Positions 10,856 through 18,770 of a stretch of DNA of 41,064 bases are shown here, one piece after another (within the stretch, counting starts at the first letter, position 1; each line of letters starts with the position of its first letter). Under the pieces are notes generated by a model. That model searched no databases, was not told the origin of the DNA, and saw only the letters and a list, made by a program, of their open reading frames with translations. Position numbers and translations under genes: made by a program. This DNA comes from Bacillota bacterium (GTDB lineage Bacteria; Bacillota; UBA4882; UBA10575), in contig DUNX01000077.1 in assembly GCA_012839115.1 (NCBI GenBank), positions 1 through 41,064 of the forward strand, given 5' to 3'.

Positions 10856-11168
10856 AATTTTAGCTCCACCGGAAGATGGAGAGGCACCTCCTTTTGTAAA
10901 GAATGAGACAGGTATTAATTCACATGTTGTTAGTAAATTGTGAATAAATCGGCAAGAAAAGAAGAATTATAGAAAAGAAAGGGAAAAAAATCAGATAAGG
11001 AACAAAAAAAAGGGAAACTGACAATAATGATACCAAAAATGTCGTGAGTTCGCAATTCCAAATCTGAATGCTTGCACCGAAAAAACCACTTGTTAGTCGC
11101 TTACAAGAAAAAATTCACGGAAATGGATAGGATTGTGGATAACCGTATCAGAAAAAACGGCGAAAATA
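10856..11168. other. oriC: oriC, part upstream of dnaA
   Basis: The 418-base gene-free stretch between divergent dnaA and rpmH holds DnaA boxes TGTGAATAA at 10939-10947 and TGTGGATAA at 11134-11142, plus TAATTCACA (one mismatch) at 10916-10924. The interior (about 10950-11035) is purine- and A-rich. An inverted repeat CTTGT/ACAAG lies near 11088-11106. Together with the dnaA-dnaN gap this makes a bipartite origin. The part after 11168 contains the rpmH promoter and leader. Confidence 0.8.
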
Positions 11169-11197
11169 TTGACAATGCTCAGCCCGGTCATTATAAT
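11169..11197 (+). promoter_or_regulatory. Housekeeping-type promoter of the rpmH operon
   Basis: TTGACA (11169-11174), a 17-base spacer and TATAAT (11192-11197) match the sigma-A consensus at all twelve positions. It points to rpmH, whose start codon lies 76 bases downstream. A DnaA box ends 26 bases upstream of the -35 element, so DnaA could affect this promoter. Confidence 0.88.
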
Positions 11198-11273
11198 TAA
11201 AAAGGAATTAACAAAGAGAATAAAGAAAAGAGCGTGAAAGCTCGCCAAGTAACGAGAAAATGGGGAGAAAGAA

Positions 11274-11408
11274 ATGAAAAGAACTTTCCAGCCTAATAAC
11301 AGAAAACGCAAAAAAGACCACGGCTTCTTGGTCCGGATGCGCACCCGCAACGGGAGAAAAATCATTGCCCGGCGCCGGGCCAAAGGAAGAAAAGTACTCT
11401 CCGCGTGA
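11274..11408 (+). CDS. rpmH: 50S ribosomal protein L34
   Basis: This 44-codon gene encodes [20 protein letters not shown] and ends in a basic [12 protein letters not shown] tail, which is L34 throughout. L34 is a small, highly basic protein of the large ribosomal subunit. GGGGAGAAAGAA precedes the ATG. It opens the plus-strand side of the origin cluster, as in nearly all bacteria, and its stop overlaps the rnpA start by four bases (GTGA). Confidence 0.98.
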   Translation: MKRTFQPNNRKRKKDHGFLVRMRTRNGRKIIARRRAKGRKVLSA

Positions 11409-11881
11409 ACCGGCCTGGAGAACAGCGCACGCTGCATCGTCCCGCGCGGGCATGCGCGGTTTTAAAAAACCGGGAGATAAGACAGGTTATTACACAAGGC
11501 AAGTCCTTTGTTAACCAGTATTTTGTGGTCTATATTTTACCCAATGAGAAAAGCTCCAGTAAAGTTGGTTTTTGTACGGGGAGAGCAGCCGGCCACGCTG
11601 TTAAACGGAACCGGATCCGTCGCCGGACGAAAGAGATCTTCCGCCTGGTAGCCAAAGATTTGGCCGACGGGTATTCTGTAGTTATCATAGCCCGGCCGGA
11701 AGTATACGCCGCCGAATTCCAGCAACTGCAACGCGCTATGGAAAACCTTTTTTTGCGGGGCGGGGTAATTACCCCGGGCCGGAAGGTGGAGGCAGAGTGC
11801 ACAGAAAGATCCGGACCTGAAGCAGGAGGGCCAAAAAACGCCCATACCCAGCATCTAGCGGGAATTAAGAAGAAAAAATGA
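11405..11881 (+). CDS. rnpA: Ribonuclease P protein component
   Basis: RnpA is the protein cofactor of RNase P, which removes tRNA 5' leaders. The conserved RNR motif lies in [17 protein letters not shown], preceded by [14 protein letters not shown] and followed by [13 protein letters not shown]. The only in-frame start before the core is GTG at 11405, overlapping the rpmH stop; it gives a 20-residue Arg-rich extension before the usual LKNREIR start region. The C-terminal tail (about 38 residues, Gly/Glu/Lys-rich) also exceeds the family core. The start lacks a close ribosome site, so it is probably coupled to rpmH translation. Confidence 0.93.
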   Translation: MNRPGEQRTLHRPARACAVLKNREIRQVITQGKSFVNQYFVVYILPNEKSSSKVGFCTGRAAGHAVKRNRIRRRTKEIFRLVAKDLADGYSVVIIARPEVYAAEFQQLQRAMENLFLRGGVITPGRKVEAECTERSGPEAGGPKNAHTQHLAGIKKKK

Positions 11882-12132
11882 GAAATTTTTTTTGTTTCTT
11901 GATTCGTCTATACCAGAGATATATTTCCCCCCTGACTTATCCATCCTGTCGTTATGTGCCTTCCTGTTCCTCTTATACCTTGGCGGCGGTAAAAAAATTC
12001 GGGGCTTTTTGGGGAATAATAATGGGGGGCAGGAGAATACTCACATGCTTCTCCCACCGGCAATGGATTTATGATCCGCTGCCTGACCGCAGGCCCGGAT
12101 GGAAGGATCTTTTTTCCCGGAAAGGGGCATAG
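11878..12132 (+). CDS. yidD: YidD membrane protein insertion efficiency factor
   Basis: The 84-residue protein has the YidD pattern: a short amphipathic N-terminus (LIRLYQRYISPLTYPSC), the conserved CRYVPSCSSYTLAAVKKFG stretch, then GIIMGGRRILTCFSH and a DP.P end. YidD is a membrane-associated helper of YidC-dependent insertion. The ATG overlaps the rnpA stop (ATGA), and yidC follows after 132 bases, so the order rnpA-yidD-yidC is as in most bacteria. The last codons run into a terminator-like hairpin. Confidence 0.96.
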   Translation: MRNFFCFLIRLYQRYISPLTYPSCRYVPSCSSYTLAAVKKFGAFWGIIMGGRRILTCFSHRQWIYDPLPDRRPGWKDLFSRKGA

Positions 12133-12142
12133 CCCCTTTTTC
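12121..12142 (+). terminator. Terminator-like hairpin at the end of yidD
   Basis: AAAGGGGC, loop ATA, GCCCCTTT followed by more T residues form an 8-base-pair stem with a U-tract; the stem includes the yidD stop. It could end part of the rpmH-rnpA-yidD transcript, lowering expression of yidC and beyond or leaving them to another promoter. Confidence 0.7.
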
Positions 12143-12264
12143 TTATATGCCGCAAAAAAGAAGAGGATATCCTGGAAACAAGGAGAAGTATCAATAAATA
12201 ATTGCCCGAAATGAATGCCCGGCGTCGGTAATTTTAACTTCTGTGAAAGGTGTGAAGAGCGAGA

Positions 12265-12975
12265 ATGGATTTGGGATTAGGCACGGTAATGGCCAGAATA
12301 CTACAGTTTTTCCATGAAGTGCTGGGCGTGGAATGGGGATGGGCGATCATCCTTTTGACTATTCTGATTAAGATGATTCTCTTTCCCACCAGTATCAGTC
12401 AGTTCCGTTCCATGGAAAAAATGAAAAAAGTCCAACCGTTGTACAAGAAATTACAGGAGAAGTATAAGAATGACCCACAGGAGCTTCAGAAAAAAACCAT
12501 GGAATTGTATAAAGCCCATAATGTCAACCCCCTCGGCGGCTGCCTGCCCATGTTGATTCAACTTCCATTTTTGGTAGGCTTATTTCGGATGCTCAGTACC
12601 CCGGAAGAATACGGTATTGATATGAGCAATGCCTTTTTTTTGGGGATGGATCTGTTACGTTCCGGCTATATTCCCCTGGGAATTATCTCCGGGGTCACTA
12701 CTTTTTTTCAACAAAAAATGTCCTCCCCGGCAGGGGCTGATTCATCACAGAGCACCATGATGTATATAATGCCGCTTCTTTTGGGTTGGCTGACGATCCG
12801 CTTAAAAGCTGGTGTTGGGTTATACTGGGCATCCAGTATGATCCTGGGGATTGCCCAGCAATGGATCATCAACCGGTTTATTCTTGCCAAGGAAAGCTCT
12901 AAGGAAGGCCTTTCAGAAGAAGACCAAGATTTAAAAGGGAAACCGAAAAAGGCAAGGCCTAAAGAGAGCACCTGA
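12265..12975 (+). CDS. yidC: YidC/Oxa1-family membrane protein insertase
   Basis: YidC inserts and folds inner-membrane proteins alone or with SecYEG. This 236-residue version lacks the large periplasmic domain, like Gram-positive homologues, but also lacks an obvious lipoprotein signal. It shows a first core helix WGWAIILLTILIKMILFP, a cytoplasmic hairpin rich in Lys and Glu (residues 50-82), NPLGGCLPMLIQLPFLVGLF, and further helices at about 130-145, 165-185 and 193-210, then a charged tail. At the hydrophilic-groove position where most homologues have Arg, residue 36 is Lys. It precedes jag, its usual partner. Confidence 0.96.
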   Translation: MDLGLGTVMARILQFFHEVLGVEWGWAIILLTILIKMILFPTSISQFRSMEKMKKVQPLYKKLQEKYKNDPQELQKKTMELYKAHNVNPLGGCLPMLIQLPFLVGLFRMLSTPEEYGIDMSNAFFLGMDLLRSGYIPLGIISGVTTFFQQKMSSPAGADSSQSTMMYIMPLLLGWLTIRLKAGVGLYWASSMILGIAQQWIINRFILAKESSKEGLSEEDQDLKGKPKKARPKEST

Positions 12976-13024
12976 GAAAAACGGCTGCAAGAGAACTGCT
13001 TCCAAAAGGAGGGAAATCATTCAC

Positions 13025-13699
13025 ATGCGGTCAGTAGAAGTTGTCGGCCGGACAAAAGAAGAAGCGCTGGATCTTGCCCTGAAAGAATTGAAAGTAGATC
13101 GGGACAAGGTAAATGTGGAGATTTTGGAAGAGGTGAAAAACAAGGGGTTACTTGGACTAATTAATATCAACCGTGTCCGGCTCAGGGTTAAGGTCAAGGA
13201 TAGAGAGGAATACGCACAAAAAGCGGTCCGGTTTTTACGGGAAATTTTGGTTAACATGGGTATCTATGCTGAAGTGGAGATGTTTAAAAGACCCGACCAC
13301 CTGGTTTTGAATGTCAACGGTTCTGATTTGGGTAAACTAATCGGCCGGCGCGGGCAGACATTAAATTCCCTTCAGTACCTGGTTAATCTGGCCGTAAACA
13401 AAAACAGTGAAGAAAAGGAGAAGATCATTGTTGATGTCGGGGGTTACCGCCACCGCAGGGAGGAAAGCCTGAGAAGACTGGCCAACCGGGTGGGAACCCG
13501 CGTCTCTCTTCATAAGAAAAAAGAAGTCTTGCCTCCCATGACACCATACGAACGCCGGATTATTCACCTGGCTTTACAGAACAACGAGGAAGTGCAAACC
13601 CACAGCGAAGGGAAGGATCCTTACCGGCGGGTTGTGATCACCCCAAAAGACTACGAAATGGAAGATAAAGGAAGCAGAGAAGGAAAAACCGGGAACTAG
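13025..13699 (+). CDS. jag: Jag/KhpB-type RNA-binding protein
   Basis: The 224-residue protein has three modules: the Jag N-terminal domain (1-50), a KH domain with the GRRGQ loop at 107-111, and an R3H domain with R177-x3-H181 followed by EVQTHSEGKDPYRRVVI. Jag (also KhpB or EloR) binds RNA and, in streptococci, takes part in control of cell elongation. AAAGGAGGG precedes the ATG, and yidC ends 49 bases upstream. The conserved yidC-jag-mnmE order supports the call. Which RNAs it binds here is unknown. Confidence 0.96.
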   Translation: MRSVEVVGRTKEEALDLALKELKVDRDKVNVEILEEVKNKGLLGLININRVRLRVKVKDREEYAQKAVRFLREILVNMGIYAEVEMFKRPDHLVLNVNGSDLGKLIGRRGQTLNSLQYLVNLAVNKNSEEKEKIIVDVGGYRHRREESLRRLANRVGTRVSLHKKKEVLPPMTPYERRIIHLALQNNEEVQTHSEGKDPYRRVVITPKDYEMEDKGSREGKTGN

Positions 13700-13714
13700 A
13701 TTGAGTGAGAAAAA

Positions 13715-15097
13715 ATGTGGGAAGAAACCATTGCTGCGGTGGCCACTCCGCCGGGAGAAGGCGGGATTGGCGTCATTAGAATAAGCGGGCCGCAGGCACA
13801 AGCGATTGGGAAAAAAATCCTTCGCCATCCTTCAGGGAAAACAATAACCACCTGGCCGGAACGGAAAGTCCGTTTGGGGGTGGTTCTTTCTTCTGCGCAG
13901 AAGGTCATTGATGAAGTGATCTTTTTTTTCTTCCGGGCGCCCCGGAGCTATACCGGAGAAGATGTTCTGGAGATTCAGGGACACGGCGGGCAAAAAAACC
14001 TGGAATTGATCCTCAGCTCCGCCATGGCTGCCGGCGCCCGGCCGGCAGAGCCCGGGGAATTCACCAAGCAGGCTTTTCTCAACGGCCGGATCGATCTGGC
14101 CCAGGCAGAAGCGGTCATTGATCTGATTACCGCCCAGACGGACCTGGCGCACCAAGCGGCTCAGGAACAATTAAGTGGCCGGCTTTCGGCCTATCTCCGG
14201 CAAAGTGAAGAACGGTTGCTGGCGGTACTGGCCCAGATTGAAGCGGCCCTTGATTACCCGGAGGACGAGATCCCCGAATTGGACCGGGAAGAAGCCGGTC
14301 GCACCATTCAGGAAGTGACTGAAGAACTGAGCGTCTTGGCAGAACAGGCGGAAAAGGGACGGATTTTGCGGGAAGCCGCCACCGTCGTCCTGGCCGGAAG
14401 GCCTAATGTCGGCAAATCCAGCCTGCTTAACCGGTTACTTGACGAAGAACGGGCCATCGTTACCCCAATCCCCGGGACCACTAGAGACTTTGTGGCCGAG
14501 GTCAGCAACTTGCGGGGCCTACCGGTCCGTTTGGTTGACACTGCCGGGTTACGGGAGACCAGCGACCCCCTGGAACAGGAAGGGGTACGCCGGGCATGGG
14601 GCTGGGTGGAAAAGGCCGAATTGATCTTGATCGTACTGGATGCCGCCGCCGGCCTGAACACAGAGGATGAGCAGTTAATCAGGCAAGTAAAAGAGAAAAA
14701 GCGAGTGTTCATAGTATTGAACAAATCGGATCTGCCTCCCCGATTGACCGCCGCCGGCTTGGCGGAGAAATTCTCAGGCTTGCCGGTGCTGACTGTTTCC
14801 GCGGTTTCCGGGGAGGGCCTGGAAGACCTGCAGGAGAAGATCCGTGAAGAACTGGTGGGTAAGGAGTTTGGGCGGGGACATCCGGTTATGGTCACCAGCC
14901 TTCGCCATAAGGATGCCTTGGAAAGGGCAATCCGCTATTTGCAGAGCGTTACAGCGGGGTTGCGGGACGGCTTGAGCGAAGACTTGTTAACTGTTGATTT
15001 GAGGGCCGCCTTGGAGGCATTGGGGGAGATTACCGGACGGACTGTTTCCGATGAAGTAATTGACCTCATCTTCAGCCAGTTTTGTGTTGGGAAGTAG
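13715..15097 (+). CDS. mnmE: tRNA modification GTPase MnmE
   Basis: MnmE works with MnmG to add a (carboxymethyl)aminomethyl group to U34 of certain tRNAs. The 460-residue protein starts with the formyl-THF-binding N-domain (TIAAVATPPGEGGIGVIRIS), has helical segments around an inserted G domain with P-loop GRPNVGKS at 228-235, DTAGLRE and NKSD, and ends in FCVGK, the CxGK motif needed for modification. It begins 15 bases after jag and ends 11 bases before mnmG, so the pair is made from one mRNA. Confidence 0.97.
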   Translation: MWEETIAAVATPPGEGGIGVIRISGPQAQAIGKKILRHPSGKTITTWPERKVRLGVVLSSAQKVIDEVIFFFFRAPRSYTGEDVLEIQGHGGQKNLELILSSAMAAGARPAEPGEFTKQAFLNGRIDLAQAEAVIDLITAQTDLAHQAAQEQLSGRLSAYLRQSEERLLAVLAQIEAALDYPEDEIPELDREEAGRTIQEVTEELSVLAEQAEKGRILREAATVVLAGRPNVGKSSLLNRLLDEERAIVTPIPGTTRDFVAEVSNLRGLPVRLVDTAGLRETSDPLEQEGVRRAWGWVEKAELILIVLDAAAGLNTEDEQLIRQVKEKKRVFIVLNKSDLPPRLTAAGLAEKFSGLPVLTVSAVSGEGLEDLQEKIREELVGKEFGRGHPVMVTSLRHKDALERAIRYLQSVTAGLRDGLSEDLLTVDLRAALEALGEITGRTVSDEVIDLIFSQFCVGK

Positions 15098-15108
15098 GGT
15101 GAAGAGCA

Positions 15109-16986
15109 ATGGAACGGCAGGCAAAAATCTATGACGTAATTGTCGTCGGGGCCGGGCATGCCGGATGTGAAGCAGCCTATGCCACTGCCAAAATGGGTTT
15201 CCGAACCCTTCTTCTGACCCTCAACTTTAGCAATATCGCTTTTATGCCCTGTAATCCTTCGGTAGGAGGACCGGGCAAAGGGCACCTGGTTCGCGAGGTG
15301 GACGCATTAGGCGGTTTAATCGGCCGGGTAACCGATCTGGCCCACTTGCAAATGCGGTCATTGAATACGCAAAAGGGGCCGGCGGTCCAGGCATTGCGGG
15401 CACAGGTTGACAAACGGCGTTACCAGGAGATTATGCTGGAAATCTTGGAGAGGGAACCCTTGATCTATTTACGACAAGGGGAAATTATTGATTTGCAGCG
15501 GGCCAAGGGCGCAGCGGTTTCCTGGCGGCTACGACTCTCCACTGGAATCATTGTGGAAGCGCCAGTAGTGATTCTGGCTGCCGGCACATTTTTCCGGGGG
15601 ACGGTCCATATCGGCCTTACTTCTTTTCTTTCCGGACCCCAGGGCCAGCATCCCTCCGTCTCTTTGCCGGAAAAACTTGCGACCGAGGGCATCAGTTTCC
15701 GGCGGTTTAAGACCGGTACTCCGGCCCGGCTCCGCCGGCGCTCGTTGAATTTTGACGCCATGAAGGAACAACCGGGGGAGGAGACCCCCCACGGGTTTTC
15801 GTTCTGGATCCCCTGGAAGCCACGGTTGCAGGCTTCCTGCTGGCTGACTTATACCAATGAGCGGACCCATGAGATTATTAGGAAGAATTTGCATCTCGCC
15901 CCTATGTATTGCGGGGCGATCAAGGGGATCGGTACCCGTTATTGCCCGGCGATCGAGGGAAAGGTCGTCAATTTCCCCAACCGCCAGCGCCACCAGGTCT
16001 TCATCGAACCGGAAAGCGCCGGTACGGACGAGGTTTATGTCTCCGGGCTCTCCTCCAGCCTTCCCGAGGAGATCCAGGAAGAGTTCATCCGGACGGTACC
16101 CGGCCTGGAAAGGGCGGAAATTGTCCGTCCCGGGTACGCCATTGAGTATGATGTGGTAGCTGCAGAGCAACTGACCCCCTTCTTACAACTGAAAGACTGT
16201 CCGGGGTTGTTTTGTGCAGGACAGATCAATGGGACTTCCGGATACGAAGAAGCGGCCGCCCAGGGGATCATCGCCGGCATTAATGCCGCCCTTTATCTCA
16301 AAGGGGAAAGTCCGTTCCTTCCCCGCCGTGATGAGGCATACATCGGCGTGCTTGTAGATGACCTGATTACTAAAGAATTGGATGAGCCGTACCGGATTAT
16401 GACCTCTTTTGCCGAGTTCCGGCTCTCGTTACGCCAGGAGAATGCCGATTTGCGGTTGGCGGAATACGGTTACCGGTACGGCCTCCTTTCGAAGGACGAA
16501 TACGGGCGTTTTCTGGAGAAAAAAGAACGGATCCAGCAGATCCAGACCGCTCTGGAAAAAACCGCTTTTGATCCGGAGACCGAAGCCGGCCGGAAGATTA
16601 CAGGGCAAGCAGGGGTCGTCCTTAAGCAACGGATAAGCCTGGCGCAGTTATTGCAGAAACCCGGGGTTTCTTTTCAAATGCTTCAGGAGGCTTATGACGA
16701 ATTGCCACCGGTCAAAGATGAAGGCCGGGTTGTGGAAAACCAAATCAAATACCAGGGTTATCTGGCACGGGAAGCGAAAATGGCCGCGCGCCTGCGGAAG
16801 ATGGAAGAGAAACAGATCCCTCCCGGGTTTGACTATAATACAGTACCGAACCTTTCCACTGCCGCCCGGGAGAAACTGGCCCGGATCGCCCCGCTGACCA
16901 TCGGACAAGCGGCACGTATCAGCGGGGTGGGTCCCGCCGATCTAAGTGCCCTCCTAATCTGGCTGGAAGCGAGGATAAAGCGGTGA
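15109..16986 (+). CDS. mnmG: tRNA uridine-5-carboxymethylaminomethyl modification enzyme MnmG
   Basis: The 625-residue FAD protein is the partner of MnmE. The dinucleotide-binding motif GAGHAG is at residues 14-19. Other family blocks include NPSVGGPGKGHLVREVDALGG, the FKTGTPARL segment, RYCPAIEGKVVNF, GYEEAAAQGIIAGINAAL, and a helical C-terminal domain ending in the ISGVGPADLSALLIWLE stretch that contacts tRNA and MnmE. Length is typical. The stop overlaps the rsmG start by four bases (GTGA). Confidence 0.98.
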   Translation: MERQAKIYDVIVVGAGHAGCEAAYATAKMGFRTLLLTLNFSNIAFMPCNPSVGGPGKGHLVREVDALGGLIGRVTDLAHLQMRSLNTQKGPAVQALRAQVDKRRYQEIMLEILEREPLIYLRQGEIIDLQRAKGAAVSWRLRLSTGIIVEAPVVILAAGTFFRGTVHIGLTSFLSGPQGQHPSVSLPEKLATEGISFRRFKTGTPARLRRRSLNFDAMKEQPGEETPHGFSFWIPWKPRLQASCWLTYTNERTHEIIRKNLHLAPMYCGAIKGIGTRYCPAIEGKVVNFPNRQRHQVFIEPESAGTDEVYVSGLSSSLPEEIQEEFIRTVPGLERAEIVRPGYAIEYDVVAAEQLTPFLQLKDCPGLFCAGQINGTSGYEEAAAQGIIAGINAALYLKGESPFLPRRDEAYIGVLVDDLITKELDEPYRIMTSFAEFRLSLRQENADLRLAEYGYRYGLLSKDEYGRFLEKKERIQQIQTALEKTAFDPETEAGRKITGQAGVVLKQRISLAQLLQKPGVSFQMLQEAYDELPPVKDEGRVVENQIKYQGYLAREAKMAARLRKMEEKQIPPGFDYNTVPNLSTAAREKLARIAPLTIGQAARISGVGPADLSALLIWLEARIKR

Positions 16987-17729
16987 ACGCGGTAAACGCC
17001 GATTATGAGCTGTTGCAAAAAGCCCTGGCTGAATTCGGGTTAGTCTTTCCCGCGGAGAACGTTCAGCAACTGTACAAATATCTTTGCCGCCTGCTCCAGG
17101 CAAACCGCGAGATGAACCTGACCGCCCTTACCAGCTGGGAAGATGTGGTGAGCAAGCACCTTTTGGATTCCCTGGCGTTGCTGAAGGCTCCCTGGTGGAA
17201 AGAGAGGCAAGCCGATACCTGGGACCCCCTGCTCGATGTGGGCAGCGGCGCCGGGTTCCCCGGTCTTCTTTTTGCCCTGCTTTTCCCGGGCAAAAGCATA
17301 TTCTTACTGGAGGCAAACAAGAAAAAGGCCTGTTTTCTCCAGGGCATAAAAGAGGAAGAAAACCTCTCTTCACTTTCGATCCTTGCGGACCGGGCGGAAA
17401 ACCTGGCGACGCAGGCTTCTTACCGAGAGCAATTTCCTCTGGTTACAGCGCGGGCTGTGGCACGCCTCCCGGAGTTGCTGGAGTTGACCTTACCTTTCTG
17501 CCGTTGCGGCGGGTTTTTTTTGGCTTATAAAGGACCGCAAGCCCGGCAAGAAGTAGCGGAGGCCGCTACGGCTTGCGAGGTTTTGGGCGGCAAGCTCCAC
17601 ACTACTTATTCATATGCTTTACCCTGGGAAAAAGGGGAAAGAACCCTCTTGTTTTTTGCTAAGGTTTCTCCCACTCCTTTACGGTACCCGCGGCGGCCGG
17701 GAATACCCAAGAAACGGCCTTTGCTCTGA
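16983..17729 (+). CDS. rsmG: 16S rRNA m7G527 methyltransferase RsmG
   Basis: RsmG methylates N7 of G527 in 16S rRNA using S-adenosylmethionine. The 248-residue product has the N-terminal helical region, MNLTALTSWEDVVSKHLLDS (the usual start of the family core), the SAM-binding loop LLDVGSGAGFPGL, and VTARAVARLPELLEL. The GTG start overlaps the mnmG stop. The C-terminal 20 residues are Pro/Arg-rich (RYPRRPGIPKKRPLL), as in many Bacillota RsmG. No clear rho-independent terminator follows; a GGGGC-TTTTT-GCCCC hairpin at 17834-17848 lacks a U-tract. Confidence 0.96.
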   Translation: MNAVNADYELLQKALAEFGLVFPAENVQQLYKYLCRLLQANREMNLTALTSWEDVVSKHLLDSLALLKAPWWKERQADTWDPLLDVGSGAGFPGLLFALLFPGKSIFLLEANKKKACFLQGIKEEENLSSLSILADRAENLATQASYREQFPLVTARAVARLPELLELTLPFCRCGGFFLAYKGPQARQEVAEAATACEVLGGKLHTTYSYALPWEKGERTLLFFAKVSPTPLRYPRRPGIPKKRPLL

Positions 17730-17957
17730 CGGTCTTGCCAAGAGGGGCCGGCAGGAAAAATTCTTCTGGAGCAAGGCAGGAAGTTACGGCCTGGATCGCG
17801 AATTGCTTCCAATAAACCATAGACAAACAGGAAGGGGCTTTTTGCCCCCGGATTATAGGCCGGAGGCGATTTTTTTACCGGCGGGGTCCGATAAAAACGG
17901 TCACATTGTTTACCGGGTTTGGAATGGAAACTTTTCCTCATAACACTTCTGATAAAA

Positions 17958-17989
17958 ATCCGGAAAAGTCGCGCGCGCGCAACCCGGAT
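17958..17989 (+). repeat. Leader stem-loop with an alternating CG tract before parA
   Basis: ATCCGG (17958-17963) and CCGGAT (17984-17989) form an inverted repeat whose loop contains the alternating run CGCGCGCGCGC at 17970-17980. The structure ends just before the GGGAGG ribosome site of parA (17992-17997). It could affect parA translation or act as a protein site; the alternating CG run could adopt left-handed DNA. Function is inference. Confidence 0.5.
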
Positions 17990-18008
17990 AAGGGAGGTTG
18001 GCAGTATA

Positions 18009-18770
18009 ATGAGTAGGGTTTACGCCATCACCAACCAAAAAGGAGGCGTTGGCAAGACAACCACCGCCGTAAACTTGGGGACTTGTCTGGCACAAATAGG
18101 GAAGAATGTTTTGGTTGTTGACAGCGATCCACAAGGGAATGCCACCAGCGGGATGGGGCTGAAAAAGAGCGAAATCAAGAGATGTCTTTATGATGTTTTA
18201 ATCAGCGAGATCCCCATTTGCGAGGTTATCCTTTCCACACAGGTACAAAGGCTATGGGCGGTTCCGTCCACAATTAAGCTGGCTGGTGCGGAAGCCGAAT
18301 TGGTGGGGATGATGTCCCGTGACCAACGGCTGCGCCGGGCTCTTGAACCCATCCGCGAAGACTATGATTATGTCTTGATCGATTGCCCCCCTTCGCTGGG
18401 GAACTTAACACTGAATGCCTTGGCCGCCGCTGACGGGGTCATGGTTCCGATCCAATGCGAATACTACGCCTTGGAGGGTGTGGGGCAGCTGATGAGAACC
18501 ATTCAACTGGTACAGAAATATTCCAACCCTTCGCTAACCATCGAAGGCGTAATTCTGACCATGTACGACAACAGGACCAACCTTTCGCAACAAGTGGCCG
18601 AAGAGATCCGGAGGTTTTTCCCGGAGAAGACCTACAAATCGGTTATTCCCCGGAATATTAGGCTCAGTGAAGCGCCCAGTTACGGACTGCCGATAACCAT
18701 ATATGACGAAAGATCTAAAGGAGCTGAATCTTATATGAGTTTGGCCAAGGAAGTGGTGGGCAATGAGTAA
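18009..18770 (+). CDS. parA: Chromosome-partitioning ATPase ParA (Soj)
   Basis: ParA/Soj is a Walker-type ATPase that acts with ParB in origin segregation and, in Bacillus, controls DnaA. The 253-residue protein starts MSRVYAITNQKGGVGKTTTA; the deviant Walker A is residues 11-17 with the signature Lys (K11) and K16. Further motifs are VVDSDPQGNAT (A') and YVLIDCPPSLGNLTLNAL (Walker B region). I chose ATG 18009 because GGGAGG lies about 12 bases upstream and the N-terminus fits the family; an upstream in-frame ATG at 17919 would add 30 residues with no family match and would read through the leader stem-loop. It overlaps parB by 8 bases. Confidence 0.96.
   Translation: MSRVYAITNQKGGVGKTTTAVNLGTCLAQIGKNVLVVDSDPQGNATSGMGLKKSEIKRCLYDVLISEIPICEVILSTQVQRLWAVPSTIKLAGAEAELVGMMSRDQRLRRALEPIREDYDYVLIDCPPSLGNLTLNALAAADGVMVPIQCEYYALEGVGQLMRTIQLVQKYSNPSLTIEGVILTMYDNRTNLSQQVAEEIRRFFPEKTYKSVIPRNIRLSEAPSYGLPITIYDERSKGAESYMSLAKEVVGNE

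Noticed and set aside
11530-11854. Minus-strand frames opposite rnpA
   Set aside because: Shadows of the RnpA coding sequence; rpmH-rnpA-yidD form tight overlapping units on the plus strand.
17834-17848. GGGGC-TTTTT-GCCCC hairpin after rsmG as a terminator
   Set aside because: The T-run is in the loop and no U-tract follows the stem, so it does not fit a rho-independent terminator.
17614-17943. 109-codon plus-strand frame after rsmG
   Set aside because: It overlaps the rsmG C-terminus in another frame, has no ribosome site and no family pattern. The gap up to parA is better read as non-coding with hairpins.
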